DNA of 61,637 nucleotides from Hymenobacter sp. (GTDB lineage Bacteria; Bacteroidota; Bacteroidia; Cytophagales; Hymenobacteraceae): NCBI GenBank assembly GCA_025353905.1, contig JANXNW010000176.1:1-61637 (forward strand), written 5' to 3'. The position numbers and the translations under genes are program-made. Below are positions 1 to 8,398 of this stretch, piece after piece; the first letter of the stretch is position 1; each line of letters opens with the position of its first letter. Under the pieces are notes generated by a model. The model had not been told where the DNA came from. It saw only the letters and a program-made list of their open reading frames with translations, and ran no database searches.

Positions 1-568
<568 letters not shown>

Positions 569-614
569 CGGGGCGGCGTATCTTGCTGTTCCCGGTCCTA
601 ATTCCTAATTTTCT

Positions 615-1262
615 ATGACTGCTACCATTCACGCCGCCGCCCCGGAGACTTCAGCCGCCCCGGTCGTCGCCCCCGAAACGCCCGCCATCAAGCCGCATAC
701 CAGCGTGGCCGACGTGCTCAAGGGCCTGAGCGAAGACGAGTTTTTCGCCTGGTGCCAGCAGCAGCGCGACCAGAAATTTGAGCGCCGCGCCGACGGCACC
801 ATCGAGCTTATGCCCTTAACCGGAGGCGAATCGGGTCGCCGCAACAGTGAACTGACCACTGACCTGACTATTTGGAACCGCCAGTGCCAGTTGGGGGTCG
901 TCTTCGATTCGTCCACTGGCTTCCGGCTGCCTAGCGGGGCGGTGCGCTCGCCCGACGCGGCTTGGGTGAGCACCGCCGCTTGGCAGGCGCTCACCGACGA
1001 GCAGCGCCGTAAGCACCCGCCGCTCTGCCCCGATTTCGCGGTTGAACTGCTCAGCGAAACCGACACCATCAACGACCTCGTGCTGAAAATGCAGGAATAC
1101 TTGAGCAACGGCCTGCGCCTGGGCTGGCTGCTCGACCCCAAAACGGGCCAGGCCCGCGTGTTTCGGGCCAACGGCTCAGTCGAGGTAAAGACCTTCGACG
1201 AAACGCTGAGTGGCGAAGACGTGTTGCCCGGCTTCACGTTCGCGCTGAGCGCGTTGCGCTGA
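615..1262 (+). CDS. Uma2 family (DUF820) putative restriction endonuclease-like protein
   Basis: This 215-residue protein belongs to the Uma2/DUF820 family of PD-(D/E)XK nuclease-fold proteins, which are common in cyanobacteria and Hymenobacter. Their function is largely unknown. Family hallmarks are visible: a GGESGRRNSEL stretch near residue 75, a fold-core SPDAAWV near residue 112, PDFAVELLSETD near residue 140 with the expected acidic residues, then KMQEYLSNG and GWLLDP. About 40 N-terminal residues are Ala/Pro-rich and look like a flexible tail. The ATG at 615 follows pheS by 46 bp, so co-transcription is possible, but no functional link is implied. Such genes usually occur as many dispersed paralogues. 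The family is clear and the activity unproven. Confidence 0.85.
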   Translation: MTATIHAAAPETSAAPVVAPETPAIKPHTSVADVLKGLSEDEFFAWCQQQRDQKFERRADGTIELMPLTGGESGRRNSELTTDLTIWNRQCQLGVVFDSSTGFRLPSGAVRSPDAAWVSTAAWQALTDEQRRKHPPLCPDFAVELLSETDTINDLVLKMQEYLSNGLRLGWLLDPKTGQARVFRANGSVEVKTFDETLSGEDVLPGFTFALSALR

Positions 1263-1383
1263 CGCGAGGATTAACATTTGCGCCGCTGACGAATTAGCTC
1301 ACAACTAACCAAGAAAAGTAACCTACCGTCTATTCTATCCAGCCAGCGCAGTTGGCGTATCCCCGAACCGGAGGTCAGCGAAG

Positions 1384-1415
1384 CTAAATCAGTTAAATCA
1401 GTTAAATCCGCGGTC
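1384..1415. repeat. Short-word tandem repeat ending ATCCGCGGTC, abutting the rimO start
   Basis: Nonamer-like AAATCAGTT words are repeated with period 9 and end in ATCCGCGGTC at 1406-1415. The rimO TTG start follows with no gap. The end is the reverse complement of GACCGCGGAT found at other gene borders in this window. The rest of the 1263-1383 interval shows nothing I recognise. Confidence 0.75.
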
Positions 1416-2729
1416 TTGAAAGTCAGAACTCTAAAACAGAATAAAGTAAACGTCGTCACGCTGGGCTGCTCGAAAAACCTGGTGGACTCGGAGGTGCTCA
1501 TGGGCCAATTGCGGGCCAACGACTTCGCCGTGACCCACGAGGCCAAGCGGCCGGATGCGAACATCGTCATCGTCAATACCTGCGGCTTCATCGACAACGC
1601 CAAGCAGGAAAGCATCGACACCATCTTGCGCTACGCCGACGAGAAAGAGGCCGGCCGGCTGGATAAGCTCTACGTAACGGGCTGTTTGTCGCAACGCTAC
1701 AAGGACGAGCTGGAGGCCGAGATTCCGCAAGTGGACGCTTATTTTGGCACGCTGGAGCTGCCCCAGTTGCTGAAGGTGCTCAATGCCGACTACAAAAAGG
1801 AGTTGCTTGGCGAGCGGCTGCTCACTACGCCGCGCCACTACGCCTACTTCAAAATCGCGGAGGGCTGCAACCGGCCCTGTTCGTTTTGCGCCATTCCGCT
1901 CATGCGCGGGCAGCACGTCGATAGGCCAATGGAAGACCTTGTGCGCGAGGCCACGCGCCTGGTAAGCCTGGGTACGAAGGAGCTGATTCTCATCGCCCAG
2001 GACCTGACCTACTACGGCCTGCAGGCCTACGGCGAGCGGCGCTTGCCGGAGCTGCTGACCCGCCTGGCCGACGTGCCCGGTCTGGACTGGATTCGGCTGC
2101 AATATGCCTATCCGTCGCAGTTTCCGCTGGCCGCGCTCGACGTGATGCGCGAGCGGCCCAACGTGTGCCGCTACCTCGACATGCCCTTGCAGCACATTTC
2201 GGACAATATGCTCAAAACCATGCGCCGGGGCATCACGCGGCGGCGCACCGAGGAGCTGGTCGAAACCATTCGGGCGCGGGTGCCGGGCATTGCGCTACGC
2301 ACGACGCTCATCGCCGGCCACCCCGGCGAAACCGACCGCGACTTCGAGGAGCTGTGCGAGTTTGTGCAGAATGCTCGTTTTGAAAGACTAGGCATTTTTA
2401 CGTATTCGCACGAGGAAAATACCCACGCCCACACCCTGCCCGACGACGTGCCGGCCGACGTGAAGCAGGCCCGCGCCGACCGAATCATGGAAATTCAGCA
2501 GCAGATTTCGCTCGAGCACAACGAGGCGCGTATCGGGCAGACGCACAACGTGTTGTTCGACCGTTTCGAGGGCGGCTATTACGTGGGCCGTACCGAATTC
2601 GATTCGCCCGAGGTGGACAACGAGGTGCTCGTGCTGGCCCAGAGCGGGGTGCATCTGCCAGCCGGCTCGTTTGCCCAGGTGCGCGTGACGAGCGCGTCCG
2701 ATTTTGACTTGTACGGGGAGCTTGTCTAG
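1416..2729 (+). CDS. rimO: Ribosomal protein uS12 methylthiotransferase RimO
   Basis: RimO is a radical-SAM methylthiotransferase that adds a methylthio group to a conserved aspartate of ribosomal protein S12. The 437-residue protein has the three domains of the family. The N-terminal MTTase domain binds an auxiliary 4Fe-4S cluster through Cys18, Cys56 and Cys90 (LGCSKN, NTCGF, TGCLSQ). The radical-SAM domain has CNRPCSFC (Cys151, Cys155, Cys158). A C-terminal TRAM domain covers roughly the last 65 residues. LGCSKNLVDSE and the length distinguish RimO from MiaB. The start is a TTG at 1416, because no ATG or GTG lies at the expected distance and the family N-terminus (KVNVVTLGCSKN) begins at once. 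That TTG directly follows a repeat terminus. Confidence 0.95.
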   Translation: MKVRTLKQNKVNVVTLGCSKNLVDSEVLMGQLRANDFAVTHEAKRPDANIVIVNTCGFIDNAKQESIDTILRYADEKEAGRLDKLYVTGCLSQRYKDELEAEIPQVDAYFGTLELPQLLKVLNADYKKELLGERLLTTPRHYAYFKIAEGCNRPCSFCAIPLMRGQHVDRPMEDLVREATRLVSLGTKELILIAQDLTYYGLQAYGERRLPELLTRLADVPGLDWIRLQYAYPSQFPLAALDVMRERPNVCRYLDMPLQHISDNMLKTMRRGITRRRTEELVETIRARVPGIALRTTLIAGHPGETDRDFEELCEFVQNARFERLGIFTYSHEENTHAHTLPDDVPADVKQARADRIMEIQQQISLEHNEARIGQTHNVLFDRFEGGYYVGRTEFDSPEVDNEVLVLAQSGVHLPAGSFAQVRVTSASDFDLYGELV

Positions 2730-2869
2730 ACCGCGGATTTATCGGATTGAGCGGATTGGTCGGATTTTGGTGGGTAACCCGGGTTAGTGGGCAGAAGCAA
2801 ATTTTGAATACTTGAAGGCAATCGCCACCAAAATCCGTGTCATCCGACCAATCCGATAAATCCGCGGTT
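2730..2869. repeat. Imperfect inverted repeat of CGGATT words between rimO and bshC
   Basis: The left arm (2730-2775) begins ACCGCGGAT directly after the rimO TAG stop and consists of CGGATT words spaced 9-10 bp. The right arm (2825-2869) is its imperfect reverse complement and ends ATCCGCGGTT. A spacer of about 50 bp separates the arms. The right arm contains the probable GTG start of bshC at 2837. Confidence 0.85.
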
Positions 2870-4483
2870 CAGATAAGCTACGCCGCTACGGGCGCGTTTT
2901 CGGGCTTGCTCACCGACTACCTGGCCCAGGCGCCGGCCCTCGCGCCATTCTACCACCGCTTCCCGACGCTGGAGAATTTCGCGGCGCAAATCGAGGAGAA
3001 GCGCGCCGCGTATTCGGCCGAGGCGCGGCAGCGGCTGGTAACTGATTTGCGGGCGCAATACGCGGACTTGCAACTCGATACGCTGCCGACGGCCGTAGCC
3101 GCGAACCTGGAGTTATTGGGCCGCGACACCACGTTCACCGTCACGACCGGCCACCAGCTGAGTCTGCTCACGGGGCCGCTCTACGTGATTTACAAGCTGG
3201 TTACGGCCATCAAGCTGAGCCGCGAGCTGAAGGCGGCGTACCCGGCATTCGACTTCGTGCCGGTCTATTGGCTGGCTTCCGAAGACCATGATTTCGCCGA
3301 AATCAACCACTTTCAGCTTTTCGGCAAAACGTATAGCTGGGCCGGGCCGACCGGGGCCGATGGTACACCCGCGCTGGGCGGGCCGGTGGGCCGGTTGTCA
3401 CTCACGGGCCTCGACGCGGAGCTGCTCAGCCAGCTGCCGCCCGAAGTGCCGGTCGCTTTCCGAGAAGCGTATGCGCGAAGCCAAGCCTTGAGCGAGGCCA
3501 CGCGCCGGCTGATGACGAGCTTATTTGGCGAGCACGGCCTTGTCTGCCTCGATGCCGACCGGCCAGCCCTGAAGCAGGCATTGCGGCCGGTGCTGGCCAA
3601 GGAAATTCAGCAGCAAGCCTCGAACGCGGCGGTGCAGGCCACTAACGCCCAGCTGACGACCGCCGGCTATAAGCCGCAAGTGTATTCGCGGCCGCTCAAC
3701 CTGTTCTTTATCAGCGAAAAAGGCCAGCGCGAGCGCCTGGAGCCAGACGTGGCCGCGGGAGCCGACTGCACCCAGGTTACCGTGCGCGGCACGGCCCGCT
3801 GCCACACCACGGCCGAGTTGCTGGCCCTGGCCGATGCGCACCCCGAGCAATTCAGCCCCAACGTGGTGCTGCGGCCGCTCTACCAGGAGCTGCTGCTGCC
3901 CAACGTGTGCTACGTCGGCGGCGGGGCCGAAGTGGCGTATTGGTTTCAGCTCAAAGACGTGTTTGCGGCTTTCGGTGTGCCGTATCCGATTGTACTGCCC
4001 CGCAACTCGGCCCTTTATCTGAGCCGTGCCAACCTGGGCAAGCTCGCCAAGCTGGGCCTCACGCCAGCCGATGTTTTCCGACCGTTGGCGGAGCTGAAAA
4101 AGCAGGTCGGGGCCGCGCTGGGGCAGGAAGAAGTCAGCCTCGCCGACCAGCAAGCCCAGCTGCGCGCCGCTTTCGACGCGGTGGCCGCCCTGGCCCAGCG
4201 CCTCGACCCGACCCTGGTACGCACCGTGGCCGCCGAAGCCCAGAAGGCCGCTGCTACCGTCGCCAGCCTCGAAAAGCGCCTCAGCCGCGCCGCTGAAACC
4301 AAGCACGAAACTGCTTATGCCCAGCTCGCCGCTCTCCACGGTAAGCTTTTCCCCGAAGGCAGCTTACAGGAGCGGACGGATAACGTGCTCAGCATATCAA
4401 TTAACAACCCCGGCTTTATCGGGCAGCTGTTGGCGGCATTCGAGCCGCTGGCGCTGGAATTCACCGTGCTGGAGGAGGCCTAA
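2837..4483 (+). CDS. bshC: Bacillithiol biosynthesis cysteine-adding enzyme BshC
   Basis: BshC catalyses the last step of bacillithiol synthesis, adding cysteine to glucosaminyl-malate in the cytoplasm. The 548-residue length is normal for the family. Conserved stretches are TGHQLSLLTGPLYVIYK, the HD-containing YWLASEDHDFAEIN and NVVLRPLYQE with GGGAEVAYW. A C-terminal coiled coil is suggested by the Ala/Gln/Leu-rich segment around residues 430-510. The start is uncertain. An in-frame stop lies at 2813, and the only in-frame start between it and the family's conserved N-terminus (ISYAATGAFSG) is a GTG at 2837. About eleven residues would therefore be encoded by the palindromic repeat. bshA and bshB are not in the window. 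Confidence 0.93.
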   Translation: MSSDQSDKSAVQISYAATGAFSGLLTDYLAQAPALAPFYHRFPTLENFAAQIEEKRAAYSAEARQRLVTDLRAQYADLQLDTLPTAVAANLELLGRDTTFTVTTGHQLSLLTGPLYVIYKLVTAIKLSRELKAAYPAFDFVPVYWLASEDHDFAEINHFQLFGKTYSWAGPTGADGTPALGGPVGRLSLTGLDAELLSQLPPEVPVAFREAYARSQALSEATRRLMTSLFGEHGLVCLDADRPALKQALRPVLAKEIQQQASNAAVQATNAQLTTAGYKPQVYSRPLNLFFISEKGQRERLEPDVAAGADCTQVTVRGTARCHTTAELLALADAHPEQFSPNVVLRPLYQELLLPNVCYVGGGAEVAYWFQLKDVFAAFGVPYPIVLPRNSALYLSRANLGKLAKLGLTPADVFRPLAELKKQVGAALGQEEVSLADQQAQLRAAFDAVAALAQRLDPTLVRTVAAEAQKAAATVASLEKRLSRAAETKHETAYAQLAALHGKLFPEGSLQERTDNVLSISINNPGFIGQLLAAFEPLALEFTVLEEA

Positions 4484-4568
4484 CTGGTTGCCCAACTGGC
4501 CGCCGCTTGTTTCACACGTCCTAAATTGCGGCCGGCAACGTTTGCCAATCACCCAAGCCGTAAATGCT

Positions 4569-5462
4569 ATGACTAACTGGTTTATACGCGGTTTTTCCGC
4601 CTGCTTACTTTTCGCCCATGCTGCCTCAGGCCAATCGGTGCGCTACACTGGCTTGGTGGGCACCGCTCCCGTTGAGCTGACTTTGATGAAAAGTGACCAC
4701 GGACGAATTGAGGGCTTGTACGCTTACACCCGGTTTGGTACGCCGATTGGGCTGAGCGGCACCCTCAAGCAAGGGCTGCTTCAGCTAACGGAGCGCAACA
4801 GTTTGGGCAAAAGCAGCGCGAGCCTGACGATTACAGGCTTTGCGGATACGACCGCGACGGCCGCCGGAACCTGGAAAAACCTGGCTACCGGCCGGCAGAT
4901 TCCCCTGGTGCTTACTCAGCTTCCGCAGGGCGGGACGGAGTACGACACGGCATCAGGCGGGCACGAGCTGCTCCAGGAAGCCTCCTTGCCAAACATCTAT
5001 TTCAAAACCGTGCTAGCGGGAAATGCGGATGATTACAGCGGCTACGTCACCGCCGTCCGGCTCGTGGAAAAAAGAACTAACCGGCTGGTCCAGGAAGTCG
5101 TTGCGGGTGGCCAGTCGCACGGCCTGAGTAGTGTGCAAGTGGGGGATTACAACTTCGATGGTCATCCCGATTTTGAGGTGTTCGAGAGCAGCTACGCGGG
5201 GCCTAACACGTCAAGCGTTTATTTCCTCTACAATCCGCTCACGAAGCGCTACGTGAACAGTGGCTTTACCGGCACGTCGCTGGAATTTGACGCGCGCAAG
5301 AAGCGGATTTATGAACGCAACTCCTGCTGCGCCGGCTCTTCGGTAACCACGGCCGAGTACAAGGTAGTGCGCAACCGCATGGTGCTCGTGGCCGAGCATT
5401 GCTACCGCTGGGACGAAAAAAAGCAGCAGCTGGTAGAGCGCAAGCCCAGCGCCTGCCGGTAG
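4569..5462 (+). CDS. Secreted protein with XAC2610-like C-terminal region
   Basis: This 297-residue exported protein has a clear signal peptide: MTNWFIRGF, a hydrophobic core, then AHAASGQS. The middle (about residues 25-120) is rich in beta-strand-like segments (YTGLVGTAPVELTLM, GRIEGLYAYTRFG) that resemble ligand- or wall-associated modules. The C-terminal half has the DYNFDGHPDFEVFE motif, reminiscent of calcium-binding FG-GAP/VCBS loops, and a Cys pair (NSCCAGSS), as in XAC2610-related proteins. The ATG at 4569 was chosen over upstream in-frame starts because it gives the signal peptide. The bshC stop is 85 bp upstream. Function is unknown and the family call is from memory of sequence style. 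Confidence 0.7.
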   Translation: MTNWFIRGFSACLLFAHAASGQSVRYTGLVGTAPVELTLMKSDHGRIEGLYAYTRFGTPIGLSGTLKQGLLQLTERNSLGKSSASLTITGFADTTATAAGTWKNLATGRQIPLVLTQLPQGGTEYDTASGGHELLQEASLPNIYFKTVLAGNADDYSGYVTAVRLVEKRTNRLVQEVVAGGQSHGLSSVQVGDYNFDGHPDFEVFESSYAGPNTSSVYFLYNPLTKRYVNSGFTGTSLEFDARKKRIYERNSCCAGSSVTTAEYKVVRNRMVLVAEHCYRWDEKKQQLVERKPSACR

Positions 5463-5531
5463 CGTGCGCCGCTGGCCGTGGGCAGGGCCAGTTTGTGAAA
5501 TAATAACAAGCCAGCCAATACCAGAGAAGCC

Positions 5532-6062
5532 ATGTGTCGCTACGCTTTTTACTCGTACAAGCCGCACTACGCGTGCTTCGATTGCCGTAAGTCGTTCAAG
5601 CGGCGGCTGTTGAATGACGTGGACGAGAGCCGGGCTGAGTCAGCGGCGGCTACCTGCCCGGACTGCGGCGCGCTGACGGCCAACATGGGCAAAGACTTCA
5701 AAGCGCCGCCCCGGAAGGAGTTGAAAGCCTGGCAGCATCTGCGGCTGCTCTACTCGGTTGGCATCGCGTTTCATTCGTGCGGCTGCAACGGCCCCGGCTA
5801 CGTGCCGGCCGATGCTGGCCAGCTGGCCAACAGCTTAGCAGCCCGCCAAGCGGAATACGTGAAAAACCTGCGGTTCTGGCTTAATAAAGCTGAGCTGAGC
5901 AAGGCAGACTACGCGCGGGACCGACAAAAAAACTTCGAGTATTACGGCAGGCTACCCGATAAAGACAGCGGCGAAACCCCCGGCAAAGCGGTTGAATACT
6001 GGCAGGGCAAGCTGCGCGAGCTGGACGAAAAGCTGGCGCGCGCCCGGGCAGCGCTTGCCTGA
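5532..6062 (+). CDS. Conserved hypothetical protein with N-terminal zinc ribbon
   Basis: The 176-residue soluble protein begins MCRYAFYSYKPHYACFDCRKSFKRR. It has two CxxC pairs (CFDC near residue 15 and CPDC near residue 42) that could bind one zinc ion, and a third cysteine cluster SCGCNGPGY around residue 90. The C-terminal third is charged and helical, with a likely coiled coil (YWQGKLRELDEKLARARAALA). A zinc ribbon plus helical tail suggests nucleic-acid or protein binding, but I recognise no characterised family. It lies 69 bp after the secreted protein gene, in the same direction. Confidence 0.6.
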   Translation: MCRYAFYSYKPHYACFDCRKSFKRRLLNDVDESRAESAAATCPDCGALTANMGKDFKAPPRKELKAWQHLRLLYSVGIAFHSCGCNGPGYVPADAGQLANSLAARQAEYVKNLRFWLNKAELSKADYARDRQKNFEYYGRLPDKDSGETPGKAVEYWQGKLRELDEKLARARAALA

Positions 6063-6097
6063 AATGCCTGCGGCCGCCGGGCCGACTAGCAAAAACG

Positions 6098-6526
6098 TTA
6101 GGCTGTGGGGTTCGTCTCGTCCTTCACGCCCAGCAGCGAGCTGTGGTAGCGGGCTTCTTTCCAACGCTCGCCGACGCGCTTCCAAATGATGGTGCTCAGG
6201 GCGGAGAAGCGCAGGCGCTTGCCGTCGGGCGTGACCAGCATTTGGTCGAAATCGACGACGCAGTAGCCCATCTCGGCGGTCTGGACGGCTTCGTAGCCGG
6301 TGATTTCCGACCAGGTTTGGGCCTGGAGCTGGGTGAGCTGGGCGAAGAGGCCGCGAAACCAGGCTTCCCACTCGGCGCGGTTGCGCACGACGAGCGTGCC
6401 GCCCTCGGCGTTGATGTCCACGATGCCGAAATCATCGTCGCACAAGGCGGCGAGCGGCTCAAAGGCGTGGTCGCGCACGTGGGCGAAGAGCTGCTCGGTT
6501 TCGGCGTAAAAGGGTTTGTCGCGCAT
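6098..6526 (-). CDS. NTF2-like (SnoaL/DUF4440-type) domain protein
   Basis: The 142-residue protein has the size and pattern of a single NTF2-like cone-shaped domain. An N-terminal helix (AETEQLFAHVRDHAFEPLAALCDDDFGIVDIN) is followed by beta-strands with WEAWFRGLFAQL and a C-terminal strand pair, LSTIIWKRVGERWKEARYHSSLLG. The RWKEARYHSS ending is typical of DUF4440/SnoaL-like proteins, which act as small ligand-binding or isomerase domains. The ligand cannot be inferred. The gene converges with the zinc-ribbon gene (36-bp gap) and diverges from the cyclo-ligase gene. Confidence 0.7.
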   Translation of the reverse strand: MRDKPFYAETEQLFAHVRDHAFEPLAALCDDDFGIVDINAEGGTLVVRNRAEWEAWFRGLFAQLTQLQAQTWSEITGYEAVQTAEMGYCVVDFDQMLVTPDGKRLRFSALSTIIWKRVGERWKEARYHSSLLGVKDETNPTA

Positions 6527-6619
6527 GTTGGTGGGATTAGAGATGAAGGATGAGAGATTAGGGACTGGGGTTTATGAACGGGTTTTTAACCCTGACTAAT
6601 AGTTGATGTTTAGCTAACT

Positions 6620-7207
6620 ATGCCGACCAAAGCCACCTTGCGCCGCGCCGCGCTTGCCGAGCGCCAGGCCCTGAGTACGGCCGAAGTCGCCGCCCGCAGC
6701 GCCCGGCTCGCCGAGCAGCTTTTTGCCCATTTCGATGCGGCTGCCTGGCGCTGGCTGCACGTGTTTCTGCCCATCGCGGCCCGGCACGAGCCCGATACCT
6801 GGCGCGTCATCGAGCGCGTGTGGGCCGAAAAGCTGCCCGTGCGCCTGGTCGCGCCCGTGATGCAGCCTAGCCGCGTGCTGCGGCACTACGAGCTGACTGC
6901 GGTTACCGAGCTGATAACCAATAGTTGGGGCATTCAGGAGCCAGCCGCCGACCCGTCCGCCGAAATCCAGCCTGCTCAGATTGATGCGGTGCTGGTGCCG
7001 CTGCTGGCCGCCGACCACCGCGGCCACCGCGTGGGCTACGGCGGCGGCTACTACGACCGGTTTCTGGCCCAGTGCCCAGCCGCCACGCGCTTCATCGGGC
7101 TGAGCCTGCTGGAAACGGAGCCAGTGGCGGAAATCGCCGACCTGGAGCCGACCGACGTGCCGCTGCACGCGCTCCTCACGCCGGCCGGGGTGTGGAATTT
7201 CGGCTGA
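6620..7207 (+). CDS. 5-formyltetrahydrofolate cyclo-ligase
   Basis: The enzyme converts 5-formyl-THF to 5,10-methenyl-THF with ATP in cytoplasmic one-carbon metabolism. The 195-residue protein has the family layout: an N-terminal basic helix (KATLRRAALAERQAL), the substrate strand HVFLPIAARHEPDT, and the diagnostic C-terminal motif VPLLAADHRGHRVGYGGGYYDRFL around residues 128-154. This contains the glycine-rich phosphate loop and conserved Tyr/Asp. The ATG at 6620 is supported by the KATLR start. The exbD gene follows 48 bp downstream in the same direction. Confidence 0.93.
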   Translation: MPTKATLRRAALAERQALSTAEVAARSARLAEQLFAHFDAAAWRWLHVFLPIAARHEPDTWRVIERVWAEKLPVRLVAPVMQPSRVLRHYELTAVTELITNSWGIQEPAADPSAEIQPAQIDAVLVPLLAADHRGHRVGYGGGYYDRFLAQCPAATRFIGLSLLETEPVAEIADLEPTDVPLHALLTPAGVWNFG

Positions 7208-7255
7208 GGCCGCATCGAGGAGGAGACGTCTCACCTTCTCATCTCATCACCCAAG

Positions 7256-7783
7256 ATGGCCAGCCTCAACCAACCCGCCGCCCGCGCCAGTAAAAAGCCG
7301 CGCGCCCGCAAGCTCAACCTCCGCCTCGACATGACGCCAATGGTGGACTTGGCGTTTTTGCTGCTCACGTTTTTCATGCTGACTACCACGTTTGCCAAGC
7401 CCCGCGTGATGCAGCTGCAAATGCCCGTACACGACCCGGAGCACCCGTCAGATGTGATGGAGAGGCGCGCCATGACGGTTATCGTGGGGCGGCAGCATCG
7501 GGTGTTTTACTATTTCGGGTTGAGCCGGCCGACTGACCCGTCCGTGCCGGTGCCGACGCTGCACACCACCGATTTCAGCGCTCACGGCCTGAGGCAGGCG
7601 CTGCTGCTGGCCCGGCAGCATCAGCCAGAATTGGTCGTGCTGCTCAAAGCCAATCCCGCCGCCAGCTACCAGGATATGGTGAACCTGCTGGATGAGATGA
7701 CGCTCACCAACCAGCCGAAATACGCCCTCACTGTCCTCACCGCCGCCGACCGCGCCCTGCTACCGCCGGCCGAGCGGTTTTAG
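7256..7783 (+). CDS. ExbD/TolR-family biopolymer transport protein
   Basis: The 175-residue inner-membrane protein belongs to the proton-motive-force coupling family (ExbD/TolR) that works with ExbB/TolQ. The hallmark is one N-terminal transmembrane helix preceded by LNLRLDMTPMVDLAFLLLTFFMLTT. Its membrane Asp (MTPMVDLAFLL, about residue 27) matches the proton-channel aspartate of ExbD. The periplasmic domain ends with DMVNLLDEMTLTNQPKYALTVLTAAD, the usual ExbD C-terminal helix-strand. No exbB, tonB or tolQ is adjacent, so it is an orphan here and partners must be encoded elsewhere. Confidence 0.9.
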   Translation: MASLNQPAARASKKPRARKLNLRLDMTPMVDLAFLLLTFFMLTTTFAKPRVMQLQMPVHDPEHPSDVMERRAMTVIVGRQHRVFYYFGLSRPTDPSVPVPTLHTTDFSAHGLRQALLLARQHQPELVVLLKANPAASYQDMVNLLDEMTLTNQPKYALTVLTAADRALLPPAERF

Positions 7784-7866
7784 GTTTGTTGCTTTTTGCT
7801 TTTTGTTTGTTGATAGTCAATCGACTGACTAACAAAAAGCAACAAACACTAAACAACAAACCTAAC
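7784..7866. repeat. Imperfect inverted repeat between convergent exbD and GDYXXLXY genes
   Basis: The left half repeats TTTGTTGCTTTTTG-like words and the right half carries the complementary AAAAAGCAACAAAC words, with a short centre near 7815-7830. It fills the 78-bp gap between two convergent genes and touches both ends, and could act as a bidirectional terminator. Confidence 0.75.
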
Positions 7867-8398
7867 GCTTCAGCACTCGCACGGCCTCGATGCGGGCCTG
7901 GCCCCAGGGCGCGATGCTGACTTGCACTCGTAACTGTGGGCCAGAGCGCAGGCTGCGCAGGGGGCTTTCGGCGGGCACGTAGTAGCGCTCCAGGTTATAG
8001 CGCAGGGCGAGGGTTTTGGGATAAACTTCGGCTACCCAGCCGCGCAGCACAGCCTGGCCGGCGGCGGGCGCGGCGGGGGCGCTGGCGTAGATGCCGGCCA
8101 CGGTGGCGAGGCTGTCGGCCGGGCCAGGGGCGAGCAGCACATAGGCCGCCTGCCCGCGCCGAGGCAGCGCGGCCCCGCGCCAGGCGCTGAGCGGGGCCTC
8201 GGCCACAGCGTAGCGCAGGCGCACGAAGCTCTCGTATTGCAGCGCATGCAGGTCCACGGGGCTGGTGCTGAGCCAGATGTGCTGGCCGTAGGCCGTAGTG
8301 GCGTAACCCGCGCCGGCCACGCCCAGCACGTAAAGCACCTGCGCCGCTACGAGCAGCTTGAGCAACAACCGGCGCGACGCGGAAGCAGAAAACGCCAT
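7862..8398 (-). CDS. GDYXXLXY-type membrane-anchored protein
   Basis: This 178-residue protein has one N-terminal transmembrane helix (LLLKLLVAAQVLYVLGVAGAGYATT) and an extracytoplasmic domain. It is called from context and from the segment SPVDLHALQYESFVRLRYAV, which aligns with the DxRDLxxGDYVxLRYxI core of GDYXXLXY proteins. Those usually follow DUF2157 genes, as here. The eponymous GDY is replaced by ESF, while the LRY end is kept, so the motif is degenerate. The start at 8398 lies inside the end of the DUF2157 gene (52-bp overlap), which supports translational coupling. Function is unknown. Confidence 0.65.
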   Translation of the reverse strand: MAFSASASRRLLLKLLVAAQVLYVLGVAGAGYATTAYGQHIWLSTSPVDLHALQYESFVRLRYAVAEAPLSAWRGAALPRRGQAAYVLLAPGPADSLATVAGIYASAPAAPAAGQAVLRGWVAEVYPKTLALRYNLERYYVPAESPLRSLRSGPQLRVQVSIAPWGQARIEAVRVLKR

